The notes: a model not told the origin generated them from the letters alone. A stretch of DNA of 32,548 nt from Betaproteobacteria bacterium HGW-Betaproteobacteria-16 (GCA_002840835.1 PHCQ01000060.1:1-32548); one strand, 5' to 3'; shown: positions 1 to 10,452, numbered from the stretch's first letter. Numbers and translations are program-made.

Positions 1-70
1 ACAAGTTTGCGAATTTCCCCCACGACGCGAGCAGCGCAAGGAAGCCCGCAGGGCCCCGGACTTCGGCTCG

Positions 71-139
71 CCTTTCTTTGGCCTACGTTTCTTTGGCGAG
101 ACAAAGAAAGGTAGGTCGGCCGCCGGGCCGAGACCCGGC
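71..139. repeat. Intergenic double inverted repeat, possible terminator/REP-like element
   Basis: Two stem-loops lie side by side. The first has exact 10-bp arms CCTTTCTTTG (71-80) and CAAAGAAAGG (102-111) with a 21-base loop. The second has arms GCCGGG (122-127) and CCCGGC (134-139) with a 6-base loop. They lie just past the stop codon of the minus-strand SPOR gene (ends at 185), so they could end its transcript, although no T-tract is present. The CTTTCTTTG/CAAAGAAAG motif looks like a dispersed intergenic element of Comamonadaceae; that is from memory and needs a genome-wide search. Bases 1-184 hold no convincing gene. Confidence 0.45.
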
Positions 140-184
140 CAAACCAAGCCGCCGGAGACCAGGGTGAAGACGAGCAGAGACCCC

Positions 185-1381
185 TCACTGCCGATAAATC
201 TGCGCCTCCAGCCCCATCGCCCGAATGCGTTGCGCAGCGGCGTCGGCAGAGGCCCGATCGGGGAACGGCCCGGCGCGCACGCGGGTGCGGGGGCCGCGTG
301 TGCCTTCGACCGTCTGCATGGTGGCTGGCAGGCCGGCTTCGGTGAGTTGGGTGTGCACCTTGATGGCGTTGGCCTCTTCGGCGAACAGGCCCACGTTGAT
401 GCCGTGGCTCACAGCGGGTGAAGGTTTGACGAGGATGGGCGGTGGCGGTGTTCGGGCCGGAGCCGTTTCCGGCACGGCCACTGCCGCGCGCGATGCTGGC
501 TGCGATGGCTTGGGTACGGGCGCCGACAACACCGCCGGCGGCGTTTCGACAGCGACCGAGGGCCGGGTTTGTATCGGCTCTGGGGCTGACTGGGCGGCAG
601 CTTCTTGCACCGGCTGATCTTGCGCGGGTGGCACCCGTTCGGCAGGCGTTACAGCCGCCGATGGTTCACCGGGTGATGCAGGCTCAGGACCGGGCGTTGT
701 GCTCACGTCCGCTGGCGTCAGCGGGAGCACCGGTACCGTGGCATCGCCCTGCATCGGCACCACCGCTTGCGCGGGCCTGGCGTCCGTCCCTGCGGGTTCA
801 GAGGTCCAGATGAATGCAGCCACCGCCAGCAAGAGCACCCCAAGCAGTGCATTGCCCAGGAAGAACGCCTTCAGACGTCGCTGCGTCGGTGCCTGCCGTT
901 CCAGTGCCTCGCACGCCTCGCGCACCGTGTGGGCGTCGGTCACGGCACTGGCCATGCGGCGGCGAATGTCGGCGTGCAGCAAGGCGTTGCCATACAGGCC
1001 CGGCACCAGAATGCTCAGCATCAACAGCGAACCCAGCACCCCCATCTCCACACCCAGGGGCCAATGCAGGTACTGCCGCCCCACCCCGAGCACCAGCAAC
1101 GCCAGACCTTCTGCAGCGGCCAGGTACACCAGCGCCGCACCCCACAGACCGCGAAACGCCAGCCAGTTCACGGTGCACAAACCGGCCGCCGTGTTCCAGA
1201 CCAGGCTGGCGCGGCCAGCGGCATCAAAACGCTCGAAGTGCGCCAGGTAGTGCTGGGTGTTGAGCGGCCCGAGCGCCGCGCGGTACAAGGCGGCCGTGGG
1301 GTTGTTGGCCGCACTCTGGGCGAGGCGAATGGTGGAATGGTCTTCGAGGGACGGCGGCGCGGGCATGCCGAATTCTGGCAC
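185..1381 (-). CDS. DUF2628-like membrane protein with C-terminal SPOR domain
   Basis: This 398-residue protein has three visible parts. The N-terminal part (about residues 30-185) has several hydrophobic segments and a DUF2628-like pattern: an aromatic 'NTQHYLAHFERFD' stretch, 'WNTAAGLCTVNWLAFRGLWG' and a late 'GLYGNALLHADI'. A long Pro/Ala/Thr-rich linker follows (about 195-320), typical of a periplasm-crossing stalk. The C-terminal 70 residues form a SPOR fold ('GINVGLFAEEANAIKVHTQL' ... 'RVRAGPFPDRASADAAAQRI'), a family that binds denuded septal peptidoglycan. I infer an inner-membrane protein whose SPOR domain reaches the cell wall, possibly at the division site. A second in-frame Met five codons downstream could be the true start. 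It diverges from the sterol desaturase gene, leaving about 105 bp for both promoters. Confidence 0.75.
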   Translation of the reverse strand: MPEFGMPAPPSLEDHSTIRLAQSAANNPTAALYRAALGPLNTQHYLAHFERFDAAGRASLVWNTAAGLCTVNWLAFRGLWGAALVYLAAAEGLALLVLGVGRQYLHWPLGVEMGVLGSLLMLSILVPGLYGNALLHADIRRRMASAVTDAHTVREACEALERQAPTQRRLKAFFLGNALLGVLLLAVAAFIWTSEPAGTDARPAQAVVPMQGDATVPVLPLTPADVSTTPGPEPASPGEPSAAVTPAERVPPAQDQPVQEAAAQSAPEPIQTRPSVAVETPPAVLSAPVPKPSQPASRAAVAVPETAPARTPPPPILVKPSPAVSHGINVGLFAEEANAIKVHTQLTEAGLPATMQTVEGTRGPRTRVRAGPFPDRASADAAAQRIRAMGLEAQIYRQ

Positions 1382-1486
1382 GGCCCTGGGCGTACCCCTC
1401 CAGACATGCGGGTAGATGCTGAGCCCGCGTCAGACTCCTTGTGACCACAATGCGCTGATGCCATCCACCGCACCCTGCACCCACCC

Positions 1487-3268
1487 ATGAGCCCCAGCCA
1501 GATCATCGTCCTGGCCACGCCGGTCTTCTTTGTTCTGATCGCGGTCGAATACGCCATCGGCCTCAAACGCCAGCACAACACCTACCGCCTCGACGACGCC
1601 ATCACCAGCATCGGCCTGGGCATGCTCAGCCAGATCAGCGCGGTGTTCACCCGGCTGCTGCGCGTGGGCATCTACACCGCCGTGTATTCGGTGGTGGCCA
1701 TCTGGCCCGACCACCCGTTCTGGACCACCTGGGTGGGCTGGCTGGTTGCCCTGGTGTTTTACGACTTCTGCTACTACTGGCTGCACCGCGCCGGACACGA
1801 AAGCGCCATTTTCTGGGCCGCGCACGTGGTGCACCACCAGAGCCAGGACTACAACCTCTCCACCGCGCTGCGCCAGACCAGTTCGGGCGCGCTGCTGGGC
1901 TGGGTGTTCTATCTTCCCATGGCCATCGCCGGCGTGCCGCCGCTGGTGTTTGGCGTGGTCGCGCTCATCGACCTGCTCTACCAGTTCTGGGTGCACACCG
2001 AACAGGTGAAAAAACTCGGCTGGTTTGACCGCTGGTTCTGCAGCCCCTCCAACCACCGTGTGCACCACGCGGTGAACGACCGCTACCTGGATCGCAACTA
2101 CGGCGGCATCCTCATCGTCTGGGATCGGCTGTTCGGCAGCTTCAAGGAAGAAGACGAGCCCTGCGTCTACGGCACCCGCAAGCCCCTGAACAGCTGGGAC
2201 CCGCTGTGGGCCAACACCGAGGTCTACTGGAGCCTGTTGAAGGATTCATGGCACACCAGAAGCTGGACCGACAAGCTGCGCGTGTGGTTCAAGCCCCCCG
2301 GCTGGCGCCCGGCCGACGTGGCGGCGCGCTTCCCGTCGCCCGCCTTCGACCTGACCCAGGTGCAGCGCTACGCGCCGCCCATGTCTCGCGGTGTGCAGGT
2401 GTTCGCAGCCGCGCAGTTCGCGCTGCTGCTGGCGGGCGTGGCGGGCTTCCTGTGGTTCGCTGACGGCTGGCCACTGGCGCACAACGCCGTGGTGTTCGGT
2501 GTGCTGCTGGTGTCGCTGTGGGCCATTGGCGCGGTGATGGAAGGCCGGTTGTCCATGCTGGAGGTGCTGTTGGTGCAGGCCGCGGCCCTTTCTACCGCCA
2601 CTGCGGCGCTGGGCCTTGTGGATCTGCACCGGGTGTTCAAGCCCCTGACCATGGTGATGGCCATGGCGGTGGTGCTTGCCCGCACGGAAGCAGCACAAAG
2701 ACGCAGCCTGGGCTCCGTGTTGCTTCTGGGCGCGCTGGCGCTCAGCCTGGCCGGCGACGTGTTCCTGATGTTCCCGGGCTACTTCGTGCCGGGGTTGGTG
2801 TCGTTCCTGCTGGCGCACCTGGCCTATATCGCCTTGTTCCGTCAGGACGCTGCCTGGTTCCCCAGCCGGCGTGCGCTGGCTGCCACGCTCGGCATCGGCG
2901 CGGCGATGTACGTGTTTCTGTGGCAAGGCGGCCTGCCCACTGCGTTGCGGGTGCCGGTGGCGGTCTACGTGGGCGTGATTGCACTCATGGCCGCCCAGGC
3001 CATCGGTCGCGCCACGGTGTTGCGCAACGGTGCGGCCGTGGGTGTGGCGCTGGGCGCGGGGTTCTTCATGCTGAGCGATTCACTGCTGGCAGTGAACAAG
3101 TTCGTGATGCCGCTGCCAATGTCGCAGGTGTGGGTGCTGACGACCTACTATGCGGCGCAGGTGCTGATCGTTCGCCACATGTTGGCGAGCTCAGGTTCCT
3201 GGCGCCGGTCAGAGTCAACCAATCCTGAACAACACGGGCGCAGCGCCCACCTGCAGTCAGGCCGCTAA
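1487..3268 (+). CDS. Sterol desaturase/fatty acid hydroxylase fused to YhhN (TMEM86-like) domain
   Basis: This 593-residue multi-pass membrane protein joins two families. Residues about 1-260 are a sterol desaturase/fatty acid hydroxylase (di-iron) domain with the full histidine set: H100-x3-H104, H113-x2-H116-H117, H170, and H190-x2-H193-H194. Residues about 385-565 are a YhhN-like membrane domain with the 'ALSLAGDVFLMFP' acidic motif. The first family includes alkylglycerol monooxygenase, which cleaves O-alkyl ether lipids. The second includes TMEM86 lysoplasmalogenases, which cleave vinyl-ether lipids. A joint role in ether-lipid breakdown is therefore an attractive inference, but sterol, carotenoid or fatty acid hydroxylation by the first half cannot be excluded. 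The reading frame is unbroken across the junction, so this is a genuine fusion in this sequence. Its stop codon overlaps the convergent stop of the next gene. Confidence 0.85.
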   Translation: MSPSQIIVLATPVFFVLIAVEYAIGLKRQHNTYRLDDAITSIGLGMLSQISAVFTRLLRVGIYTAVYSVVAIWPDHPFWTTWVGWLVALVFYDFCYYWLHRAGHESAIFWAAHVVHHQSQDYNLSTALRQTSSGALLGWVFYLPMAIAGVPPLVFGVVALIDLLYQFWVHTEQVKKLGWFDRWFCSPSNHRVHHAVNDRYLDRNYGGILIVWDRLFGSFKEEDEPCVYGTRKPLNSWDPLWANTEVYWSLLKDSWHTRSWTDKLRVWFKPPGWRPADVAARFPSPAFDLTQVQRYAPPMSRGVQVFAAAQFALLLAGVAGFLWFADGWPLAHNAVVFGVLLVSLWAIGAVMEGRLSMLEVLLVQAAALSTATAALGLVDLHRVFKPLTMVMAMAVVLARTEAAQRRSLGSVLLLGALALSLAGDVFLMFPGYFVPGLVSFLLAHLAYIALFRQDAAWFPSRRALAATLGIGAAMYVFLWQGGLPTALRVPVAVYVGVIALMAAQAIGRATVLRNGAAVGVALGAGFFMLSDSLLAVNKFVMPLPMSQVWVLTTYYAAQVLIVRHMLASSGSWRRSESTNPEQHGRSAHLQSGR

Positions 3269-3531
3269 CGGTTTGGGCCGCCGCCCTCGATGCGTCGCAC
3301 CCGCTTGCGGTAGTCACGCACGTTGTCGCCAGAGATGCGCGGCTGTTGCGTGCCCTTCACCTCGTTGACCTTCCGGTCTGAACCGGTCACAGGCTCGGCC
3401 TTCACGTCGGTTTCGTGTTCAAAGGCGTGCGATTTGTCGGTGTTGCGGTAGTACCGGTACAAGGCCCAGTACAGGGCGGTGGCACCGGCCGGACCCAACA
3501 GCAGCAGCCACAGTCCGCCGTCGTCGTTCAT
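3265..3531 (-). CDS. Small single-pass membrane protein (YdjH-position)
   Basis: This 88-residue protein has one N-terminal membrane segment (about residues 7-27, 'LWLLLLGPAGATALYWALYR') followed by a highly charged cytoplasmic-type tail rich in Lys, Arg, Asp and Glu. The start is set by a 4-bp ATGA overlap with the stop of the upstream zinc-ribbon gene, so the two are probably translationally coupled. It is the last gene of a three-gene set with the zinc-ribbon and SPFH proteins. I do not recognise a named family. Its position resembles the small membrane partner YdjH in the Bacillus YdjGHI complex, though it is much shorter. Its stop overlaps that of the convergent sterol desaturase gene. 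Confidence 0.6.
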   Translation of the reverse strand: MNDDGGLWLLLLGPAGATALYWALYRYYRNTDKSHAFEHETDVKAEPVTGSDRKVNEVKGTQQPRISGDNVRDYRKRVRRIEGGGPNR

Positions 3532-4838
3532 GCCGAATTCCCTATGATCCAGAGCGCAATGCCCTCGAGAAAGGTGCCGACGGCGAGTGCAGCCGTCAGC
3601 AGCTTCCACTGTTGCACCGGCACGCTGCCCATGGTCTCGCCAGTGCGGCCGTTCACCGCGATGTAGTGCAGCAGACCGCCGTTCTTGCCCGGCTGGTGGT
3701 ACGAATACAGCCACACGGGCAGGTACATCGACACCCAGCGCGTGCCGTGTACGTGAAGCTGTTCCTGCTCCCAGCGCACGCCACGGTCGTAGCGGTTCAC
3801 CGATGCAACGGCCTGGGCACGGGCGATCGACAGCAGCTGGTCTTCCACATGCGGGCGCAGGTGCGCCACGTCCATGCTGCGCTTCTCCGACGTGACACCG
3901 ACCAGGTAGGACGCGTTCCACTTGACCGCGTTCTTGGTGTCGAACGGCAGGATGGTGTTGATGATGTTGTTGGTGTTGGTGCGCACGTCCAGGTTGCGTC
4001 GCTGGGCGGAGGACTCCAGTGGCAGGTCGTCCACGGTGAAGTCCACGTGCCGCTGCACCTGGTAGACGTCGGCGTCGTAATAGGTCTTTTTGTCTTTGCC
4101 GCTGCCGCGCGTATAGCGCCGCGTCTCGATCTCACCCTGCCCGGCCACGTCTGCGCTCGCATTGGCGTCAACGATCATGTACGGCAGGTACACGCAGCTG
4201 ACGTTGTCTGGCGTGAACTCTTCCTTGAAAGCCTTCAGCGCGAACAGGCGCCGTTTGTCCACGAACTGGCGGATGCGCGCGACCGCGTCGTCCTTCTTGA
4301 TGTGGAAAGGCAGTATGGCGTCGGGCACCGCGCCGTTGGCCACCTGTTCGTTGACGCCAAAGATGTGGCGGCACCAGTGGCACCGCGCGGTCATGGTGCT
4401 TTCGGTGTTGACCGTCACCTCGGCCCCGCAGCCTGCGCACTTGAAGCTCATCAGGCTGGCGGCATCGGCTGCGATGTCCCGGGCACCGGACGCCACCACC
4501 GTGTCCTTGAGTTGGTCAATGCCCTCACCGAACCCGAACTGCTCCTCGACCCGCTCGCCGTGCCATTCGTGGCGGCAGTACAGGCAGACCAGCAGGTCGG
4601 TGCCGGGTTTGTGCCGGATGTCGGTGGCGCCGCACTTCGGGCAGCGGTTCAGGCCATCCTTGAGCTCTTCGGCGGACGTGTCGATGGCGGTTGGATCGGG
4701 CGCCAGCAACTCGTCGCGGATCGCTTCGGGCAGGGTGGCCGGGTCGATCGGGAAACTGCCCGGCGCCAGTGGCACCTCTTGCGGCGACCCTGGCCCGATG
4801 TTTTGAGGCTCCGTCGAAGGAACGCGCGGATTGCTCAA
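3528..4838 (-). CDS. Membrane-anchored protein with two TFIIB-type zinc ribbons (YdjG-like)
   Basis: This 436-residue protein carries two zinc ribbons: CPKC (C66, C69) with CLYC (C85, C88), and CAGC (C134, C137) with CHWC (C153, C156). A soluble central region of about 230 residues follows, and a single membrane segment lies at the C-terminus (about 410-433). The start is a TTG at 4838 preceded by GGAG with an 8-base spacer, which supports this unusual choice. The gene lies 21 bp after the SPFH gene and overlaps the small membrane protein gene by 4 bp. The architecture matches the zinc-ribbon partner of SPFH proteins in the Bacillus YdjGHI membrane-stress module. Function here is inferred from that parallel; the ribbons may bind protein rather than DNA. 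Confidence 0.75.
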   Translation of the reverse strand: MSNPRVPSTEPQNIGPGSPQEVPLAPGSFPIDPATLPEAIRDELLAPDPTAIDTSAEELKDGLNRCPKCGATDIRHKPGTDLLVCLYCRHEWHGERVEEQFGFGEGIDQLKDTVVASGARDIAADAASLMSFKCAGCGAEVTVNTESTMTARCHWCRHIFGVNEQVANGAVPDAILPFHIKKDDAVARIRQFVDKRRLFALKAFKEEFTPDNVSCVYLPYMIVDANASADVAGQGEIETRRYTRGSGKDKKTYYDADVYQVQRHVDFTVDDLPLESSAQRRNLDVRTNTNNIINTILPFDTKNAVKWNASYLVGVTSEKRSMDVAHLRPHVEDQLLSIARAQAVASVNRYDRGVRWEQEQLHVHGTRWVSMYLPVWLYSYHQPGKNGGLLHYIAVNGRTGETMGSVPVQQWKLLTAALAVGTFLEGIALWIIGNSA

Positions 4839-4846
4839 GCCGTCTG

Positions 4847-4850
4847 CTCC
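4847..4850 (-). promoter_or_regulatory. Ribosome binding site supporting a TTG start
   Basis: GGAG on the minus strand, 8 bases before the TTG start at 4838 of the double zinc-ribbon gene. No ATG or GTG is equally well placed. Confidence 0.55.
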
Positions 4851-4859
4851 GTTCGCCGC

Positions 4860-6020
4860 TTACAGGCCCAGCGCCTTGGCCTTGACCGCGTCGTAGTCGG
4901 CCTGCGTGATCAGGCCCAGATCGAGCATTTCCTTGGCCTTCTTGAGCTTCGCGATCGGATCATCCGCTGCGGGTGCCGCCGCTGCGGGGGGCGCCACCGG
5001 TTGCTGCAGGCTGCCGATGCCGCCGAGCATGCCCGTGGCCATGCCCAGGCCCATCACGCCCGCCGAGCCACCGGTTTCACCCGCCGATTCAATGCCCGAA
5101 GCCACGCTGGCCTGCAAGTTGGAATTGCCGCGCGCACCTGCCAGCGCATCGGCCCGCTGCACCTTGGTGAGCAGTTCGCGCGTGTTGACGTCGTACTCGA
5201 TGGAAACAATGGCGGTCTTGATGATGGCCAGGCCACGATCGGATTTCCACTGGTAGGCCTTCTCCACCGCTTCGGACAGGCTCTGGGCAAAGCCCACCGA
5301 GTCCTGCTGCAATTTGGAGATGCGGTTGCCCTTGCCCGGATCGTTGGTGTACAGGCTGAAGGCTGGCGCGAGCGAACCCACCACTTCGTTGAAGAGCTGG
5401 CCGGCGGCGGCATTGTCCATGTCGGTGAAGTCGAAGACCTGGCCGGGCTGCAGGTAGCTGGCCGGCACGAAGTTCTTCACAAAGAGGATCGGGTCGACGA
5501 TCTTCAAGGTGTAGGAACCGCGGGTCACCGCGCCCACCTGCGTGTTCAGGAAACCGTCGTCCCAGTAAATCTCAGACTGCGTGCCAAAACGGTTGTTCGG
5601 CAGTTCTTTGAGCGACACGAAAAACGCGGCTTGCTGCGAACCCGGTTGGCCACCGAACTTGAAGCGCTCCCAGCTCTGCCACACCAGCGAATCCACGATG
5701 CCGTCGCCCGCAAAGATGGACTTGGAATTGAGGTCGTCGCTTCGCCACTCGTAGCCGCCCGGTTCGGCAGCGAAGCCTGTGATCGCGCCATCTTGAAACA
5801 GCAGCAACCCGTAGCCTTCGGGCACCACGATCTTCGATCCGTTGGTGATGATATTCGAAGAACCCTTGGTGTTCGAACCCCTGCCAGCGTTCGTGCCTTG
5901 GGGCACGGCAGCGAACAACGCCGCTGTGGCCGGCAAGCCGCCCGGTACGGTGTAGAAGTCTTTCCACTGGTCGGCCAGCGTGCCGCCGATCGAACCCGCC
6001 ACTGCCTGAACAAGACCCAT
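4860..6020 (-). CDS. SPFH domain protein with C-terminal SHOCT motif (YdjI-like)
   Basis: This 386-residue protein begins with an N-terminal helix ('MGLVQAVAGSIGGTLADQWK'). An SPFH (flotillin/stomatin/virion-core-protein-like) domain follows over about residues 50-300. Then comes a Gly/Ala/Pro-rich linker, and a SHOCT-type tail ends the protein ('DDPIAKLKKAKEMLDLGLIT' then 'QADYDAVKAKALGL'). The start at 6020 is chosen because GGAG lies 7 bases upstream; the open frame runs 31 codons further but that extension overlaps the likely promoter. SPFH proteins form membrane-associated oligomeric assemblies. With the two following genes it forms a compact set like Bacillus ydjG-ydjH-ydjI, where YdjI works with PspA in envelope stress. 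No pspA gene is present here. Confidence 0.82.
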   Translation of the reverse strand: MGLVQAVAGSIGGTLADQWKDFYTVPGGLPATAALFAAVPQGTNAGRGSNTKGSSNIITNGSKIVVPEGYGLLLFQDGAITGFAAEPGGYEWRSDDLNSKSIFAGDGIVDSLVWQSWERFKFGGQPGSQQAAFFVSLKELPNNRFGTQSEIYWDDGFLNTQVGAVTRGSYTLKIVDPILFVKNFVPASYLQPGQVFDFTDMDNAAAGQLFNEVVGSLAPAFSLYTNDPGKGNRISKLQQDSVGFAQSLSEAVEKAYQWKSDRGLAIIKTAIVSIEYDVNTRELLTKVQRADALAGARGNSNLQASVASGIESAGETGGSAGVMGLGMATGMLGGIGSLQQPVAPPAAAAPAADDPIAKLKKAKEMLDLGLITQADYDAVKAKALGL

Positions 6021-6071
6021 GACATTTCTCCGTGGTTCCTGACTGACAACAGTGCCAGCCATAGCCGTCAG

Positions 6072-6102
6072 ACTATACCGCCCTGAACGGTCTGGTTGGC
6101 AA
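6072..6102 (-). promoter_or_regulatory. Putative sigma70-type promoter for the SPFH operon
   Basis: On the minus strand TTGCCA (6097-6102) and TATAGT (6072-6077) are separated by 19 bp, a longer spacer than ideal. The predicted transcript would start near 6065, leaving a leader of about 45 bases before the ATG at 6020. It sits in the 85-bp gap after the ABC ATPase gene, which supports a separate transcription unit. Confidence 0.4.
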
Positions 6103-6105
6103 TCC

Positions 6106-6828
<723 letters not shown>

Positions 6829-6844
6829 CGGATAGCGCACGCCG

Positions 6845-8071
6845 TCAGATGCGGATGGCCTGCGCCGGGTCCAGCGCGGCTGCGCGCCTGGCCGGCGCCA
6901 TGGCCGCCAGCACGCCGCACACCGTGGCCAGCAGCGCGATGCGCACGGCCAGTGCCGGCTCCAGCGTGATGTTGAACAGGGGCAGGCCGTCGGACCCGCG
7001 CACGAAGGTGGTGAAGAGCCAGATCAGCAGCACGGCCAGCGCCAGCCCCGCGACCGACCCCACCGCCCCCACCACCGCGCCTTGCAGCAGAAACACCCGC
7101 AGCACCTGTCCGCGCGTGGCCCCCATGGCACGCAGAATGCCGATCTCGCGGCCCTTCTGCACCACCGACACCACCAGCACGCTGGCAATGCCCAGCACCA
7201 CCACCACCAGCACCACGCCGCGGATCAGGCTGGTGCTGACCGACTGCGCGTTGAGCGCCGACACCAGCTGCGCGTTGCTCTCCTGCCAGCTCTCCACCTG
7301 GTAGGGGAAACGTCGGCGCAGGTCGTCGGCAAGCGCCTGCGCCGCCCACACGTCGCGCACCGTGAGGTCGATGGTGGTGGCGCCGCCCGGCAAGCCCAAC
7401 AGGCTTTGTGCCGCGCGCAGCGGCACGATCACGGTGCGGCGGTTGAGGTCGCGCACGCCCAGGTCCACCAGGGCGGTCACGCGCACCGGCTCGCTCACCA
7501 GCGCGGTCTGCACCGTGAGGCGGTCGCCCACGCGCACGCCCAGATCGGCCGCCAGTTCGCGACCCACGATGGCTTCTCCGGGCGCCAGCCGGGCCACGCC
7601 GCTGACCACCTTACCGCGCAGGCCCACGATGCGGTCGTAGCGGTCCAGCTCCACGCCCATGAGCGCGATCGACTGGGTGGCCTCGCCGCGCAAGGCCAGC
7701 CCGCCACCCGACACCATGGGAGACACGGCGGCAATGTCTGGCAGCGCTTCCAGCAGCGGCAGCAGGGCCTGCCAGTTCGCCACCGAGCGCAGGCGCTGGG
7801 CACGTGGCTGGGTTTCTGTGAGCGCGGTGGTGCCGGGCTGGCGTGCGGCGGCTGGCGTGACCACGTCGTCGGGTGAGCTGAGCGTGATGTGCGCCTGCGC
7901 GCCCAATGTCTTGTTCAGGGTGTTGGTCTGCAGGCCGCTGATCAGCGCCGAGATGTAGGCGATCACCGCCACACCCGCGGCCACGCCCACCATGATCAGC
8001 AGGGTCTGCATGCGGCCTTCGCGCAGGAAGCGCAGGGCCACCCGGAGTTCGAAGCCGAGCAGGGTGGTCAT
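6845..8071 (-). CDS. ABC transporter permease, FtsX/MacB family
   Basis: This 408-residue protein has the standard MacB/LolC topology. An N-terminal membrane helix lies at about residues 22-48, then a large periplasmic domain (MacB_PCD-like, about 50-275). Three C-terminal membrane helices follow in an FtsX domain, with the motif 'GREIGILRAMGATRGQVLRV' on the cytoplasmic side. These permeases transmit ATP-driven motion to the periplasm rather than forming a classic channel. The gene lies 6 bp after the adaptor gene and just ahead of the ATPase gene, so the three products are expected to form one exporter. No outer-membrane TolC-type gene lies nearby; a shared TolC elsewhere would be needed. 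Confidence 0.87.
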   Translation of the reverse strand: MTTLLGFELRVALRFLREGRMQTLLIMVGVAAGVAVIAYISALISGLQTNTLNKTLGAQAHITLSSPDDVVTPAAARQPGTTALTETQPRAQRLRSVANWQALLPLLEALPDIAAVSPMVSGGGLALRGEATQSIALMGVELDRYDRIVGLRGKVVSGVARLAPGEAIVGRELAADLGVRVGDRLTVQTALVSEPVRVTALVDLGVRDLNRRTVIVPLRAAQSLLGLPGGATTIDLTVRDVWAAQALADDLRRRFPYQVESWQESNAQLVSALNAQSVSTSLIRGVVLVVVVLGIASVLVVSVVQKGREIGILRAMGATRGQVLRVFLLQGAVVGAVGSVAGLALAVLLIWLFTTFVRGSDGLPLFNITLEPALAVRIALLATVCGVLAAMAPARRAAALDPAQAIRI

Positions 8072-8077
8072 GCGGGC

Positions 8078-9393
8078 TCAGCGCCCCATGGCGTTGGTGA
8101 GCGCCGATCCGGCGTCCTGCCCTCCGGCCACTGCCCCACTTCGGGCGGCGCTTGCGCTCATGGGTCGCGTGCGCACGCGCTGACCTTCTGTCACGTCGCC
8201 ACCCACCAGCACCTCGTCACCCTCGGCCAGGCCTTCCAGCACCTCCACCACCGCCAGGTTGCGCAACCCCAGGCGCACGGGGCGCGCCTCGGCGCGGCCC
8301 TGCGACTTCACCAGCACACGAACCGTGCCCGGGGGAGCACCGTCGGCAGCGGGCACGTCTTCGCGCAACGCCGCCAGCGGCAGCACCAGGGTGCTGTCGC
8401 GCCGGGCCGTTTCCACCTCCACTGACAGCGTCATGTCTTCGCGCAGGTAGGCCGGTGCGGCCTGCTCCAGCGCGAAGTGCACCTCGATGGCACCGCGCTG
8501 GGCGTCGACCGCTGGTGCGATGCTCAGCACCCGGGCCATGAAGCGCTGCGCAGGAAACGCGTCGGCCACCACGGCCGCCACCTGGCCTGGGCGCAACTGG
8601 TCCAGAAAACGTTCGTCCACCTGCGCGCTCAGCTGCGTGGGGCCGGCCAGGGCCAGCGTGAGCAACGCCCGGCCGGGTTGCACGATCTGGCCGGGCTCCA
8701 CGTCGCGCGCCAGCACCCGCGCATCGGCCGGCGCACGCACGCTGGCCTGGGCCCGCCGCGCCCGCGCCGCTGCCGTGGCCGCCTGTGCCACCGCCAACTG
8801 CGCTTGTGCCTGCACCAGGTCAGAACCGCTCTCACCGATGGCCTGGCCTTGGGCCTGCGCGCTGTCCTGCTGGGCCTGCGCCACGGCCACCGCGCGCCTC
8901 GCGTCGTCCAGGCGTGCGTCACTCAGGAAACCCTGCGCCACCAGCTGTTCGGTGCGGGCCAGTTCTGCCGCTGCCGCGCGCAGATTCGCCGCCGCCTGTG
9001 CCGTGACCGCGGTGGCCGCCACACGGCCGGTGCTGCGCAGGCCGGCCAGCCGCGCCTGGGCCTGCTTCTCTGCGGCCTCCGCCTGGGCCAACGCGGCGTC
9101 CAGCTCGTCAGATTCCAGCTGCAACAACACGTCGCCCTGCTGCACCGCGGCGCCCTCGTCCACCCTCACCTGGGCCACGCGCCCGGTGATGGTGCTGCCC
9201 ACATCCACACGCGACAACGCAGCCACCCGGGCAGAGAACTGCAGCGTGCGCACCAGCGGTGCGGCCTGCACGGTGACGGACTCCACCACTGGCGCCCGCA
9301 TGAAGAACCAAGCGGCGTAGCCGCCCACGACGACAAGCACCCAGAAGGCAATAGCCAGCCAGAGGCGCCGCTTGGACTCAGGCTTTTCTCGGC

Positions 9394-9397
<4 letters not shown>
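8078..9397 (-). CDS. Periplasmic adaptor subunit (HlyD/MacA-type) of ABC efflux system
   Basis: This 439-residue protein has one N-terminal membrane anchor (about residues 11-33). A split lipoyl/barrel-sandwich domain follows ('VGSTITGRVAQVRVDEGAAV' and 'VRAPADARVLARDVEPGQIV'), separated by a long Ala/Gln-rich coiled-coil hairpin (about 95-210), with beta-barrel domains toward the C-terminus. This is the membrane fusion protein layout of MacA, DevB and RND adaptors. Its ATG overlaps the ruvB stop by 4 bp, so it is probably co-translated with ruvB. Together with the permease and ATPase it should span the periplasm to an outer-membrane channel encoded elsewhere. Confidence 0.88.

Positions 9398-10452
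<1,055 letters not shown>

Noticed and set aside
3612..6086. Long plus-strand open frame (824 codons) opposite the SPFH and zinc-ribbon genes
   Set aside because: It is antisense to two genes with clear domains, its translation is low-complexity His/Arg/Gly-rich with no recognisable motif, and such frames are common in GC-rich DNA.
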